Origin: Membranipora membranacea
Taxonomy: Eukaryota; Bryozoa; Gymnolaemata; Cheilostomatida; Membraniporidae
Assembly: GCA_914767715.1 (NCBI GenBank)
Contig: OU612070.1
Coordinates: 15,827,501-15,891,500, forward strand
Length of the DNA stretch: 64,000 bases
Direction of reading: 5' to 3'
Shown here: one piece after another, positions 35,621 to 47,062 of the stretch
Layout: each line of letters starts with the position of its first letter
How positions within the stretch are numbered: the first letter of the stretch is position 1
Translations under genes and position numbers: made by a program
Notes under the pieces: generated by a model
Told to the model about the DNA's origin: nothing
Databases searched by the model: none
Seen by the model: only the letters and a program-made list of their open reading frames with translations

Positions 35621-38456
35621 CTAAAAAGCATCGGACATGATGCTGATGATTTTACTCACATTTCTTGATGGAGTACAAGCCCCATGACATTCACCATCGC
35701 TGTTAGTTAGTCTAGCCATAGTGTTAATCATAGAAGAGAGAAGTTTCTCTCTAGAGTAACATCTTTCCAAATTATGATTGTGCAAGCAGTCGTCCACGGT
35801 GTTCATGGCAGACGCGGATGTGAAGTTCAAATAGTGGTGGTGTCGAGCTTCACAATGGTACGTGCACAGGGTACTCTTCAGTATCTCTGGTGTACTCTGG
35901 GAATATAAACATTATATAAACATCGATATTGTAGAACTGGCAATAAAAGTATAAAGTATATATATATATATATATATATGACTGGCTTACCGTACATGTT
36001 TGTATTAAAGCAAAATAAGTATGCCATAGCTTCAAAAAATGACCTGCAGAATATTTGGTTTGGTAGGTTTTACCCAAAAAGTAAGACTGAAAGAGTAATG
36101 TATTTCTTGACCATTGTGCAAATATTAAGTATCAATTCATATCCGCAAAGGCGCACCCAATTTTTCACCTTTTATCAATGCATCTGAAATACCTTAAACA
36201 TTTTTTTCTGCGGAGAAAATTTTTTAACGTTATTAAAAAGTCAGATAGATAAATGTATCAAATTAGTGAGTTGTCATACCATGCTCATGTAGTAATAAGC
36301 GCAGGAAGTAGTCGGTTCTCGTCCTTGTAAGAAGTAATCAAAGAAGGCTTCTTCCTGTAGTCAGAAAATATCAAATTATCTGAAAGTGATCGTGTAATAT
36401 TAAAGAGGAATATGATAATGTCTGTGTCGTTAAAATCAGTCAGTTAATTAAGAAAAATCACAAACTGAACGAAGTAGTATCATTATTTGAATTGCTGTCT
36501 GGTACATGCAAATCATCCATTCCTGTAATCAAAAATGTTCTAGATTTCCGCTGGCTAGTGTACCCTATCAGTAGGCCTAGACATAGTTTGGGTAAGATAA
36601 GGGGTCAAATTGGTAATCATATTGTTAATCAACAGCGATGATCCTTTTCAGATTATGCTAATGGTTTCGGAGCAAAATTCGCTCAAGGTGCTTCTCATTG
36701 CTGATAACTTTTTAGTACAAAGGACTTGCCTATAGGGGGTCAGTATATACAGGTTTCTCTCCTGGGCTCTGCAGATAAAACTTATTGATCAGCTGAGGGA
36801 ATATGTTTTACAGCTGTAAACGTTTAAAAATAATCATATTATCGCAAGGTCACAGCTGCCAAGGTGCAATTGGCTGTCAGCCATGACCTCCCAATGATAT
36901 GATTAGTTAATCAATATGTCAATATTTTTCTGGTTGATGTTGTACAAAGTTTTCCAGATGGAACTCTGCTTGAAATTGAGCTGACGACTTTGTAATGTGT
37001 TGATCTTTTATCAGTTTTTCCACATGTGAGCCAAGGAGATTTTACTACTCTTTCGATATGCCAAGGGAGCTGAAACAAATCTTACCTTTTCATTATTTCC
37101 GAGCCTAAAATCAGCCCAATTTTGATACAAATTATAGATCTTTGGGTGGCAAATTCTGAATGCGGTTTTTATCATAACCCCCACTTACATAGAACTCGAT
37201 ATTGTTGTTCAGATGATCGAGTGTGTCTTGAATGGCTGCTTGTACAAACCCGCCATCTGGCCTATCACATAAGTAGTTTATCCTTTGACTTCTTGGCCCA
37301 TGCCTGAAACAGGAAAATAATTCTAATTTGATGCAGTTCGAAGCTGTTTGTTTAATAGCAGACTTTCTCACAGATAAAGTAAAGTTACTTATGCGCAGGG
37401 TTGGACCAATTTATAATAACCTCTTTTTCATATGCGGTCAAAACTGTGCTTTGCTGTCATAAAACGTAACATGGGACTTGTGGTCAGAGAGCAAATAGCG
37501 TTGACATTAAGCGAACATCAGGTAACATGGACTTTTTTAACCGGCAAGGCATCCTCAAGGGATGTTAGTTTCCAGGAACTAGAAATTATTGTGTGCGTTT
37601 CTAACAACTAGGTCTCTTGTGCCCATATTTAATCCTTGTGTATATAAAATAGGGTTTTTTCCAGGAATTGAATCTTTAGTAAGAGCATGAATATTTATGA
37701 GGATATAAAACAGTTTGCATGGCAGGTCAGATCAATCAAAATGATAAAAAGATATTTTTTAGGTTAATCATTCAAATAAAAAAAATACAAACTCTCTTCG
37801 CGTAAAAGAAAAGTTAGTTTACAATAAAGGAGATCTTTTTTACCCTGTTGACTGAATTACTCAAGGTTGGCATGTTAGGTTTTAAAAGTTATTACCTGGC
37901 AAGTGTAGTTTCTTGGCAGTTGAGTATTATTAGTGACATGAGGAGTAAATTTGCAAAGATTCCGGAACTCTTTCGGTTTTCTGGAAATTAAAGAGTAAAA
38001 TAAATAAATTTTGCAAGCGAGCTTATGCAAGTTATATCTGTACTAGAAAAAATTGCTGCTTTATACGAGAAATCTCTGAAAATGTGTTAGAGCTAACAAA
38101 GACATTAGTCACTATGCAAAGAGATTACAATCCATGGAATATTGCGCACCGAATGGATGTTTTTGAAATCCTTAACAATCCAATCTTAATCCTGAGGAAT
38201 ATTTATTAGAGGAGCCAACTTTGAGTTTACCATCACCACATCTTTTAATGCCAGCAAAGGGTTTTTAATGCAGCATGATGTAATTCCCTTTTATATTAGA
38301 GCCAATTAACAGGCTCATACATACAACAAGTATCTATCTTTCAAGATGATAAAAAAAGATAAAATCACCTCAAAGATTTGGGTTCGATTGAAATTCAATA
38401 TATGCTTTGATCTTGTATGAAAGAGTGGACTTACCCATCTTTAGATATTTTATCAT
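35621..38456 (-). CDS. Unrecognised small secreted cysteine-rich protein, minus-strand copy
   Basis: Five exons join in frame: 38456-38435, 37980-37896, 37303-37189, 36354-36280 and 35896-35660, all with GT-AG borders, giving 178 codons. If the GTGAGT after the last exon is read through, 12 more residues follow to a TAG at 35621-35623. The N-terminus (MIKYLKMENRK, then a run with LLLMSLIIL) is a signal peptide spread over two exons. The mature part has eight cysteines (LCDR, TSCAY, LCTYHC, DDCLH, ERCYS, GECHGAC), an N-glycosylation site NFT, and helix-rich stretches. The plus-strand copy shares the exon layout, most cysteines and 29 of 30 bases around the CYSREKLLSS codons. Function unknown; a secreted ligand, pheromone-like or defence protein are all possible. 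Confidence 0.65.
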
Positions 38457-40644
38457 TGCCGTTTCAGATTTCTCCTGACAAACTCAATCTTTCGTTCCCA
38501 AAAGTAGGATGCCAGTATCACCTCCAGACAACCTCTTTTATAGCAGTAGTTCTCCATTGCTGACAGATCAGTTGAATGTATATGCTGCCCACTAGCTCCA
38601 TAGCATAATATAACAGATCCTGGACAAAAACTAGAGATGATGTTGGCGTTGTGAGGAATCATCTTATTACACAACTATTTTAATAGTTGCATGCATAAAT
38701 GGTTCAAGTGAGTTTTAGTCGAAGCAAGTAAAACAGTTATTGAGCAGCACGGGAATTACGATTCCGATGATAATTTATTGATGAAATAGGTGGGCCTAGT
38801 GTCTTTGTTAACCTTGACTTAGCTTTGCTGATTATTAATATTAAATGTCTATCATATTCAGTTTTGCATAATGCAATTCTCAGTGAGATGATTCTCGCAG
38901 CTGATTCCACTTGTTTCGAACAACAGATATTTCATTGTGTTTTTTACACCAAGGGACCGGCAATGTCTGCAAATGAGGAAATTTACCTAGACAGTCGCCT
39001 ACTATTACATCCGCAGCCTAAGAGACACAGATGAGGAAATTTGGTTACACCAACATCAAACACCCACAGCAAAAACACATACATATCCAACACCCACAAA
39101 TGTATGAGCAAGGAAAATAGATTCTCCCAACCAACCAAATCAAACTAGACAGAATGAAAGGGAGCTCGTATGGGAGTATGCAACAATTTTATCACCGTCT
39201 GCCATATTGCCTGAAAAAAGGGAAGGCAATTAGGGCAACAGGGTTTGAAAACTTAGATCAATGCAGTTCATGATTTTGAAGAACAATATATTATTCATAT
39301 TGGCACAAATAATACATAAATCTGAATCGTGTTGGGTAGCAAATAGTTGTTAAAATCTGACTTGATTATGGTATGCAGCTACTAGCTATTTAACTTTGAA
39401 TTAAAAAGCATCCACGTTGTTGGTGATCGGCACCAAACGCATTAGCTTGGGGTCGCATATGGGAGGTACGATTTTTGGGTCTACAACCATTGGAGTTTAC
39501 TTGCCCACCAATACGAACAATGAGTAAAAACTTTGTTCTGTTCCAGAAGTGTTCTGAACCTCATGTGAACTGGGGCCTTGATTATCTATATGCTTAGCTC
39601 AGGAACACATAGACAGAGAAAATCACAAAATTATTAATTAAAAGAGAAGAAAATTGCTTTAAGGTTTCCAATACAGAACTCACTAGACAGAATACACCGC
39701 TTGTCTTGTCATGTCATGTTTGACTGCCTGGAGATCCCGTTATATCTTTAGACATGGTATATTGGTTAACATGATGATCTGGTATTATCGTCACATTTTC
39801 TAGCCAAATCTATAAGGGTAAAAGGATAACATATCATTTAAATGTGCACTATCCTTCGGTAAACGCCAGGTTTTTGGGCCCAATCTAGTCTTTTTACAAA
39901 GTCTTTCAATTAGGATGCTGCTATCTGTATATATGCTATATGCTGTATGGTTTTCCAAGGTGAGCGAGGGGGAGAGGGAAATTTGGAAAGTTTAGTGTTC
40001 AATTTTGCCATCATCACAACAATTTCTCTAGGGAACATGTGAGTAATATACAGAAACTATTGATTATCTCCTCTTGAGAAAGTCAATATCAACATATTCG
40101 ACGCTGATACCCCTCGTCTTATTATCTGAATGGAGAACACAGATGCATTGAACGGTTTTAGTCACAAACTGGAAGAGTGAGCAAGTATAGGCTGAGTAAC
40201 CTGCTACATCAGTTACTAGGCTATGCAAGAATGATGAGAGGTTACGGCGTATTCAGAGTAAAATACCTGATGAGACATATTAATACTGTTATTACCAAGA
40301 TAGGTAACTTCTTGGACAAGAAAACTTAGTAATCCAGACGCTTAAAAACGGCAATCATTAATTTTTTCAATAATTTAATGTACGCTCATTAATTTTTGTA
40401 TTTTTCTTATTCTTTGCTGCATTTTGATTATTTTTCCTAAATTGTTTAATTAATTGACCCTTTTGCAAAATGTTATAAAGGTGAACAGTGTGGGCAATAA
40501 ATGTATCGAATAAGAAAAGTTGATTATTTTTCTAGTCACAAGCAACAAATGGAAACCAGCAATGATAATCTTAATTAATCATGTCAGGATATACTTTTCT
40601 CAATATTTTCTCTGCCTTTTCCAATGGGGTTATTATTTTTTGGA
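38457..40644. other. Intergenic stretch upstream of the minus-strand cysteine-rich gene
   Basis: I see no gene or clear repeat here. The promoter of the minus-strand gene should lie in the first few hundred bases above 38456. Confidence 0.4.
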
Positions 40645-41098
40645 GTATTCTCTCTTGATAATTTACAGATGAGACCGTACTTTTGCAAAGATTTATATAA
40701 GCCATAAAGGAAGCAAATGAGACCTTTTGCTGTAAAAAGTCCATGGATACAGCTAACTAAAATTGATCTACTTATTTTGTTATCCAAATATTTTACCTAT
40801 ATGCTGAAATAAAATAAAAAGTATCTGAAAATATTGATTTTTAATACAATTAAAATGAAGTAATGATATATTAGAATAAAAAAAAACCTGGTAAATCACA
40901 ATGAAATTCAGTGTGAGGAAGTAAGGTGTCTAGAAATATGCAGCTAAATTATTTTTGCAAAAAAATTCCATATATTATATATATTAAGTTATTATATTAA
41001 ATATAGCTTATATAAAACAGTGAAAATTTAATGTCTCATCTGATTAGTGCCCCCTATAATAAGGGACAACTCCTGGCACAACCCTATTGGTCTGTATC
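40645..41098 (-). repeat. Dispersed copy of the interspersed repeat found in every array unit
   Basis: On the minus strand this matches 3580-4310. The words GGGTTGTGCCAGGAGTTGTC, TTATTATAGGGGGCACTAATCAGATGAGAC and the segment from TTTTGCAAAAATAATTTAGC to GGTCTCATCTG all recur in reverse. It lacks about 300 bp of the middle. It shows that the sequence is a mobile repeat and not only part of the segmental duplication. Confidence 0.75.
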
Positions 41099-41307
41099 AG
41101 TGCTCTTTCCTACATGAGTAAAATAATTCAAATTAACCCGACATTAGAACTTGATGAATTCAAGAATAATTTTTATATCTTATGACTTATAGAGGTTTTT
41201 TTAAAGTGTACAGATAACAAAAATAACTCTGTTCTAGGTAAGTTGTTGACCTCTGGAAATAAATGAATACATAATAAGCCTACTACCAAAATCAAGCAGA
41301 CAGAGTA

Positions 41308-41415
41308 TTATTCATATAGGAAGGGTCTCTCCCTGCTAACAGGCCATTTCTGTAGTATTACATCCATCATCTCATTGTCAGATACAATGAAGTGATTTCA
41401 CCAATCACCAACTCC
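41308..41415 (-). pseudogene. Decayed sulfotransferase last exon
   Basis: On the minus strand this matches the last exon of the sulfotransferase gene at 47172-47063: VGDW, NHF, DNEMMD, ILQKWPVS and a C-terminal YE stop. The Lys of the KNHFTV dimer motif is replaced by a TGA stop, and the acceptor AG is lost. Flanking sequence up to about 41960 also resembles 47200-47520, so this is the tail of a duplicated gene, not a processed copy. Confidence 0.75.
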
Positions 41416-42336
41416 GTATGTCAAGTCGAAATGGCATCAGCTCCTCAGTTACACATTCAGTTCACAACATTAGAATAAATTTTGCTGAAAATTCTGTTAT
41501 TGAAATTAAACAAAGATTAATAGTGATTTTGGTTGACTCTATCACATCTCAATCATATCACAGGCCCGTATTTCTAGGGAACATATTGAGGCACTGCCTC
41601 CCCTAGAAAGCTAAATACAGTGGCCCAACACACTATAATTCAATAATCCATGTCCGAATCTGAGCGCCTCTGAGACATTCATGTCTTAAATTGCTTGGAA
41701 AGGAGCTTACAGCATCCCTCTTGGTGATGCTTTGGATTTGCCTCGCACTTTGGCGTCCCCTACCATTTTTTCTAAACCATGACCCTGTATCATAACTGGC
41801 TATGCATGGCAATAGGATGTGGCAAAAAACCTGTAATTTCTCAAAGTAGTTCAGTTGAGCTAAAATTTGCTAGTCGATATGTAAGAGAGTTGTGTGCTCC
41901 TGCTATAAGAGGAAGACAATTCAAAATGATTCTGGTTCACTACTTTGCAATCATCACTTGATCTGGTTTTATTGGACACGATAAAGAGCAGATCATATTT
42001 TTCCTTGTTGATATTTCAATTCGTTTGGTTTCATATAATATTAATAATTGGGCGACAAATCTAGCACAAGATAGCCCTGCAATCGAATTCACTCCTGTCC
42101 ATTTCTAAGCTGTAATGAAGCAAAATGCCTGCTGATCTATCAGAAGAGGCGAAGTGATTTCGAATGAAGACAAAGTGTATCAAAGCTGATCTTATTCCAG
42201 TGTAACAAGGTCATCGGCTTCCAATCCAGGAGAAACGATAATGCAATTGGACCCACAATCATCTCAAAAGTCAAAACGCCGCAACTCCTTATACGTAGCA
42301 ATGAAGTTTTTTATAAGCCTCACAGCATCACAAACA

Positions 42337-42525
42337 GCTTCTCGACCTATTGACTAAGATCAAAGTGAAACTTCTAATGGCAGACTAGTGCCAGTTTTAG
42401 TAATGGCGGCTTGCTGCACACTCAGTTCAGGAGGTTTTCTATGGCATCACATCCAGGATGCATTCTAGTTTCCAAAGATGTATCAAACTCTCAGTATAAA
42501 GGAATTGGGGCACTTTGCATCTTAC
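42337..42525 (+). mobile_element. Diverged U2-headed SINE-like element outside the array
   Basis: GCTTCTCGACC, then GACTAAGATCAAAGTGA, followed by the same body landmarks (GGCTTGCTGCACACTCA, CAGGATGCATTCTAG, GATGTATCA, ACTCTCAGTAT), about 20-25% diverged from the array copies. It shows that the family is dispersed and older than the array. No target duplication is recognisable. Confidence 0.7.
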
Positions 42526-43150
42526 TAAAAAGCAATCTGTGTAATATCTTGCATTAACCCAGCAAAATAGGCCACTGTGACTATACAATGTGGTTATTAT
42601 TCTAGTTTTATTACATCTGAATGATCATAAAGTGCATGGTAGTACTAGGAGAGAAGAAAAGGTAACAAGAGATAGGCTGGTGAAGGCATCCGGTAGTGTT
42701 GCATAGAAAATTCTCAATAGCTGGAATGATTCGCATAGTTAGTTTGAGCACTGGATTGGTGGCTGACTGCTTGTGAAAGTATATGCTGCTCTTGATCACC
42801 AATACATGTATGATATTTTGATGGACTTCATATTAACATGTGTAAGAGGCAATATTATATTGCATCTCTTTCACACCAAAAGCTAACCTCAGCAACAAGG
42901 CGCAGTCTTCTTTTAGCAGCCCATTAGCAGGGTATTCTAAATTACATCATTACCTGAGCAAACCTAAATGAAACCAAGCACAATGGTAAAGTGAGTTTAG
43001 GCTAAAATCTTCCAACTCTTTAAACAAAACCATCATTACAAGACAAGCCTAATTTGACAATCTCTCATCATTATGCTGTGTATAGGCCATATGTGAACAA
43101 ATGAGAAATTCAGGACTGGTCAAATAATCTGGTCGATGTTAGTTTAAGCG

Positions 43151-43242
43151 CTCAAACTGTGCCTGGCTTGCTGGTACAGGCATTTCATTATCATCTTTTT
43201 GATAATGAAATGTCTTTACCAATTATCCCGGCACAGTTTGAG
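43151..43242. repeat. 92-bp stem-loop repeat
   Basis: CTCAAACTGTGCC at 43151-43163 pairs with GGCACAGTTTGAG at 43230-43242, and CATTTCATTATC at 43181 pairs with GATAATGAAATG at 43201. Probably a small MITE. Confidence 0.65.
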
Positions 43243-43769
43243 TTTGAGCAAAGCCAGTAAAATAATATGAGGAACATTTTATTGCTCACATAAACAGATA
43301 AAGAATTCATGTTAGTGGTTGAGATACAGCAGACAGCCACCATAATCAGTGTATCCTTTTGCCTCTTCAGTTCAAGAGATACCTTCTAGCTCTGAATTCT
43401 CTATCACTGTTATATTTAACCTGCAATGAGCATCGAGTTATCCTCTATAACTCTATGGCAATGAGAGTCAAGACAAGTTATTTTTGAATGAGCAGGGAGG
43501 TCGGCTAGAATTTTTTTATATAAGATTATTATACTATCAGAATTATCAATCAATTGGCAGAGGACAACTGAGGTCATGATGATGTGAAAAGAAAATCAGA
43601 TTATTGGTAGGTTAATTCTAGTCATTCCCTTTTTCTGGGAATAGAATAAAAGAAATGATTACTTGAAATATGATTTTGTTTGGCTCTTTAGAATTGTCTG
43701 CTCTTTCTTATGTTTTCAAATCATCTTCAGAACTTTTTGAACTAAACTATGTTGAGTGAGACTTGTATT

Positions 43770-44156
43770 CATACTTGCCAAGTAATCTAAATTCAAAAGT
43801 GGAAGATTTTTCACTGTGAAATTGAACCTCGCTTCTAGGGTGCGAAGCACCCGAGCGATCTACCTAGGGGTTTTGGGGCAGTTGGGCCCCAGATGGGTTT
43901 TGGGGTTTGAGAGCGTTTCTAGCCACTATGAAGGGCTAAAAATGCATATTTGATCCAAAATAATTTCATGCTTGTGCTTTGTACTGGTACTTCAATATCA
44001 AACTGGGGTGAAATACGCTTTAAGCACCTACCATCTCCATTACCAAACTCCGACAGGATCTCTCAAATTTGGAGGAAATAGTGAGAGTTACAAAAAGTGG
44101 GAAGTGGGAAGAACCGGTGGAGGGTCCCACCTAAATAGGGAGAGTTGGCAAGTATG
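43770..44156. mobile_element. hAT-like MITE
   Basis: 387 bp with inverted ends CATACTTGCCAA / TTGGCAAGTATG. The flanking 8-bp sequences CTTGTATT (43762-43769) and CTCGTATT (44157-44164) differ by one base; 8-bp duplications are typical of hAT transposons. The interior is more GC-rich than its surroundings and encodes no transposase. Confidence 0.65.
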
Positions 44157-44164
44157 CTCGTATT

Positions 44165-45489
44165 AAACACAGTTTCCCTTCCCTATCAGTCACATTCTAT
44201 GTATACCATGGTTATACATCATATTAGTATTGTCTGATATTAAAATCATCAACACACAGGGGGACTCCAAGCTGCTAGGGCTGGTTTGGAGGCTGTTGAA
44301 CAAGAGACAACCTTTGAAAAGTAGTGAATGAATCATGGTTGTGATAAAATTATGTGTGCTTACCTACTATTAAAATATTAATTGATCAAACAAATATTTA
44401 TAGCCTACTCACCCTGTTTATTTTCTCTTCTCAACACATAGACAGACATCCTCCGGAAACCACCACACACGCATATCACACTCGGATAACGTAGCTAATT
44501 CATTTGGTGCATCTTTTTCATGTTATCTGTTCACCAATTGTTATCCTCCTGTCATCACAAATTATTGGAACATTTGATTTGATATCAGTTTTATGAGTCA
44601 AACACAACATCTCAACTCTGTAAAATCCTGTTTGTCACTCAGGTGCAGAAGCATATTGTATTTTTCCAACCAGGGTGTCCAACCCCCCCAGTGCTTGATT
44701 ACATTGGCATCAGTACCTGGCTTATCCGAAATCCCGATATGACTCAGTACAATGACTGGTGCTTCCACTCAAGGCAGTGAAATAATTCATGTTTGAGATA
44801 GTAATGATTTCAGTTCATAATATATAAACTTGTATATCCATCAATAAGCCTCTAAAGTATAGAAAAGGCCAGAAACATCATTTACTGGCCCGTTACAGCA
44901 CATGGTATTAGAGACACAATCATGCTAAACTTGGCCAACAAATTCATGTTTACTTTCAACACAACTTTGTAACTACTTCTTCTCATAATTTTATGGCTCT
45001 TCAGCCAACTGCAGGACTACATAAACAATTCCTTCTCATAGCTTTCTTTGAGCAGATGATGGGTCTATGGTCAAGAACAAACATTCAGAAAAATTTCTAA
45101 CCACCGCAATATTTTCATTTTTTGTTCATAAATTAACCACTCTCTATCGAAAACTGATGGCGATACAGCTTTGAGGTGATTTGGTTGATCACTCAAACAA
45201 GGTCAATAAAGGAATAATACTCTTTTTATTCATTTTGCAGATTATGATAGGTTGCTCAGTAAGATAATTTTTAAGATAAGACAACTTAGAGTTTAAAGAC
45301 AAGCGTGAGACCAAACATGAAACAGAAATTGAGAAAGAACTTTACCCATAATACTCAGTCCAGTAAAACAAACAATAAAAGGGTAGTCGATTTGCAGAGA
45401 TGATTAGTCTGAAAAGCAGGATACAAATCAAACAGATCGGTTCAAAAAATTAACAAACTATATTAGCAATTTTTATGTCAACCACCCGA
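44165..45489. other. Intergenic stretch between MITE and integrase relic
   Basis: I see no coding or repeat feature that I can support here. Confidence 0.35.
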
Positions 45490-46011
45490 TCGTTCATAAC
45501 CCAGGAGTAAGGAAGGGTATCAAACCTGGGATATATTCTACATGTGACTGTTGGTGTACAAGTTGTAGTTTGTAGGTTTGAGCCGTCTTTGTTGTGTATA
45601 TCTGTTCTTCTTCCCTCAGCGATGAGGTAATGATCTGGTTTTCAAGGTTTGAGAGTATCTGGATCTGCAGGTCAGTACGGGGTCGTCTACCCATAACAAT
45701 AGCTGCCGGAGAGGTACTGATCAGCAGCTGAGGAGGTTCCTCACTAGTTGAACACCTCTCTCTTGCTCACCATCAGTGTTAGGATATTGGGGAGGGCTTG
45801 TAACAATTTCAAAGCAATATTCAGCAGAAAATTTCCTAAACTCCTGTCTGGCATCTAAAGTTACAGGTAAACTGTGCTGGTGTTGTGTTGTGATGGTATG
45901 TCTGAAACTTCCTAGTACCCCAAAGTTAATAATTGACCAATCTAATTCAGGATAATTTAGACTTCCGGGCTTTGGAGCATGACCCATCAGGTTGAACCTA
46001 AAATAATACAT
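45490..46011 (-). pseudogene. Ty3/Gypsy-type integrase relic
   Basis: Two frames on the minus strand carry hallmarks of the retroelement integrase core. 46011-45721 has EFRKFSAEYCFEIVTSPPQY followed by PNTDGEQERGV, which corresponds to the TSPxYPxxNGxxER block around the catalytic Glu. 45694 onward has MGRRPRTDL, preceded in frame by TSPAAIV, matching the SPAQLLMGRR block. About 25 residues between them are missing and the frame shifts, so it is dead. No LTRs were identified. Confidence 0.7.
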
Positions 46012-47062
46012 TTTCTAGTGCTTGGTTTGAGCAAGGAGTCTACAATCCTTGGTTTGAGGTATCACTCATTATGACAATAGTATTTTGTACATCATACCAT
46101 CCTGGACGGCATGGGTTGAGTTTTCCATGTCCAATCATTATGACTGAATCAAACTCTTAGCCACTGAGTTAGATCATATATTTAAGGAGGGAAATTACGG
46201 CATTTATTCTCCAGTGTTTTACATCATCTACATGTAGATTATTATTGACTGCACAATCAGATTTGCTGTTATCGTTTAAACTTTCAATCACCAGGCAAAG
46301 CTAAGAACTTGTCTTGCTTCAGATACTTATGGGTTTGACACTGTTAATTCAAAGTGACTTTCAAATTTGAGCAAGTTATCAGTTCTCCATAATTAGAGCA
46401 ATAGAGCACGGGTTAAAAATATTCCAAGATTATTCAAAAATGGCGAGAGGTTACATGTAATCAGAGGTGAATACATGATGAGTCACATTATGCATCAATT
46501 AATACTGCTATTTTTATCCCTTGATATTTTTCCTCCTCCAGCAAGACAACTTGGTATCGCAGAAACTAAACAATGACCATAACCAATCTTTTTTCAACAT
46601 GGCACATGTACACTCAACAATCCTTGTATTTTTTTCTTATTCTTGTATTATAATTATTTATACCAGATTCTTCAATTTTATTGAAATAGTTTGAAAATCA
46701 TTCCTAAGTTGAAATTTGTGGTTGATATAAAAGTATTAAAATACATTTTTTCAATGGCAACTAATACATGGGATACATGCAATAAAATTATTTAATATTG
46801 TTTGGATATACTATGAAATGTGTTCCTGATTGTTTCGTCTCTATCATTGTTCACTTCAGATCTGAAGGGTGATTCATTTAAGAATGAGCTTGATGGTTTT
46901 CTAGCTTCTTGTATGGGTATGAATATAAGTATGTATATCCTTTCTAGTCTTCCATATATCTGACTTAACATCTGTTACCAATTTCTTCTTTTCAAATTAC
47001 TCGTGAATGCATATAGCTATGACTGACCGTATCTTTACTGCCTCATCATTTGAAACATCATG

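Larger units (their letters stand above)
41961..43769. other. Intergenic stretch with repeats
   Basis: Holds the diverged U2-headed element (42337-42525) and a hairpin at 43151-43242 (listed separately). No gene recognised. Confidence 0.4.

Noticed and set aside
38453-38674. 73-residue minus-strand protein as the start of the cysteine-rich gene
   Set aside because: Its frame ends in a stop before the GTAAGT donor. The short ATG exon at 38456-38435 joins in frame to the signal-peptide exon instead.
43972-44166. 64-residue protein
   Set aside because: It lies inside the hAT-like MITE and reads out of its right end.
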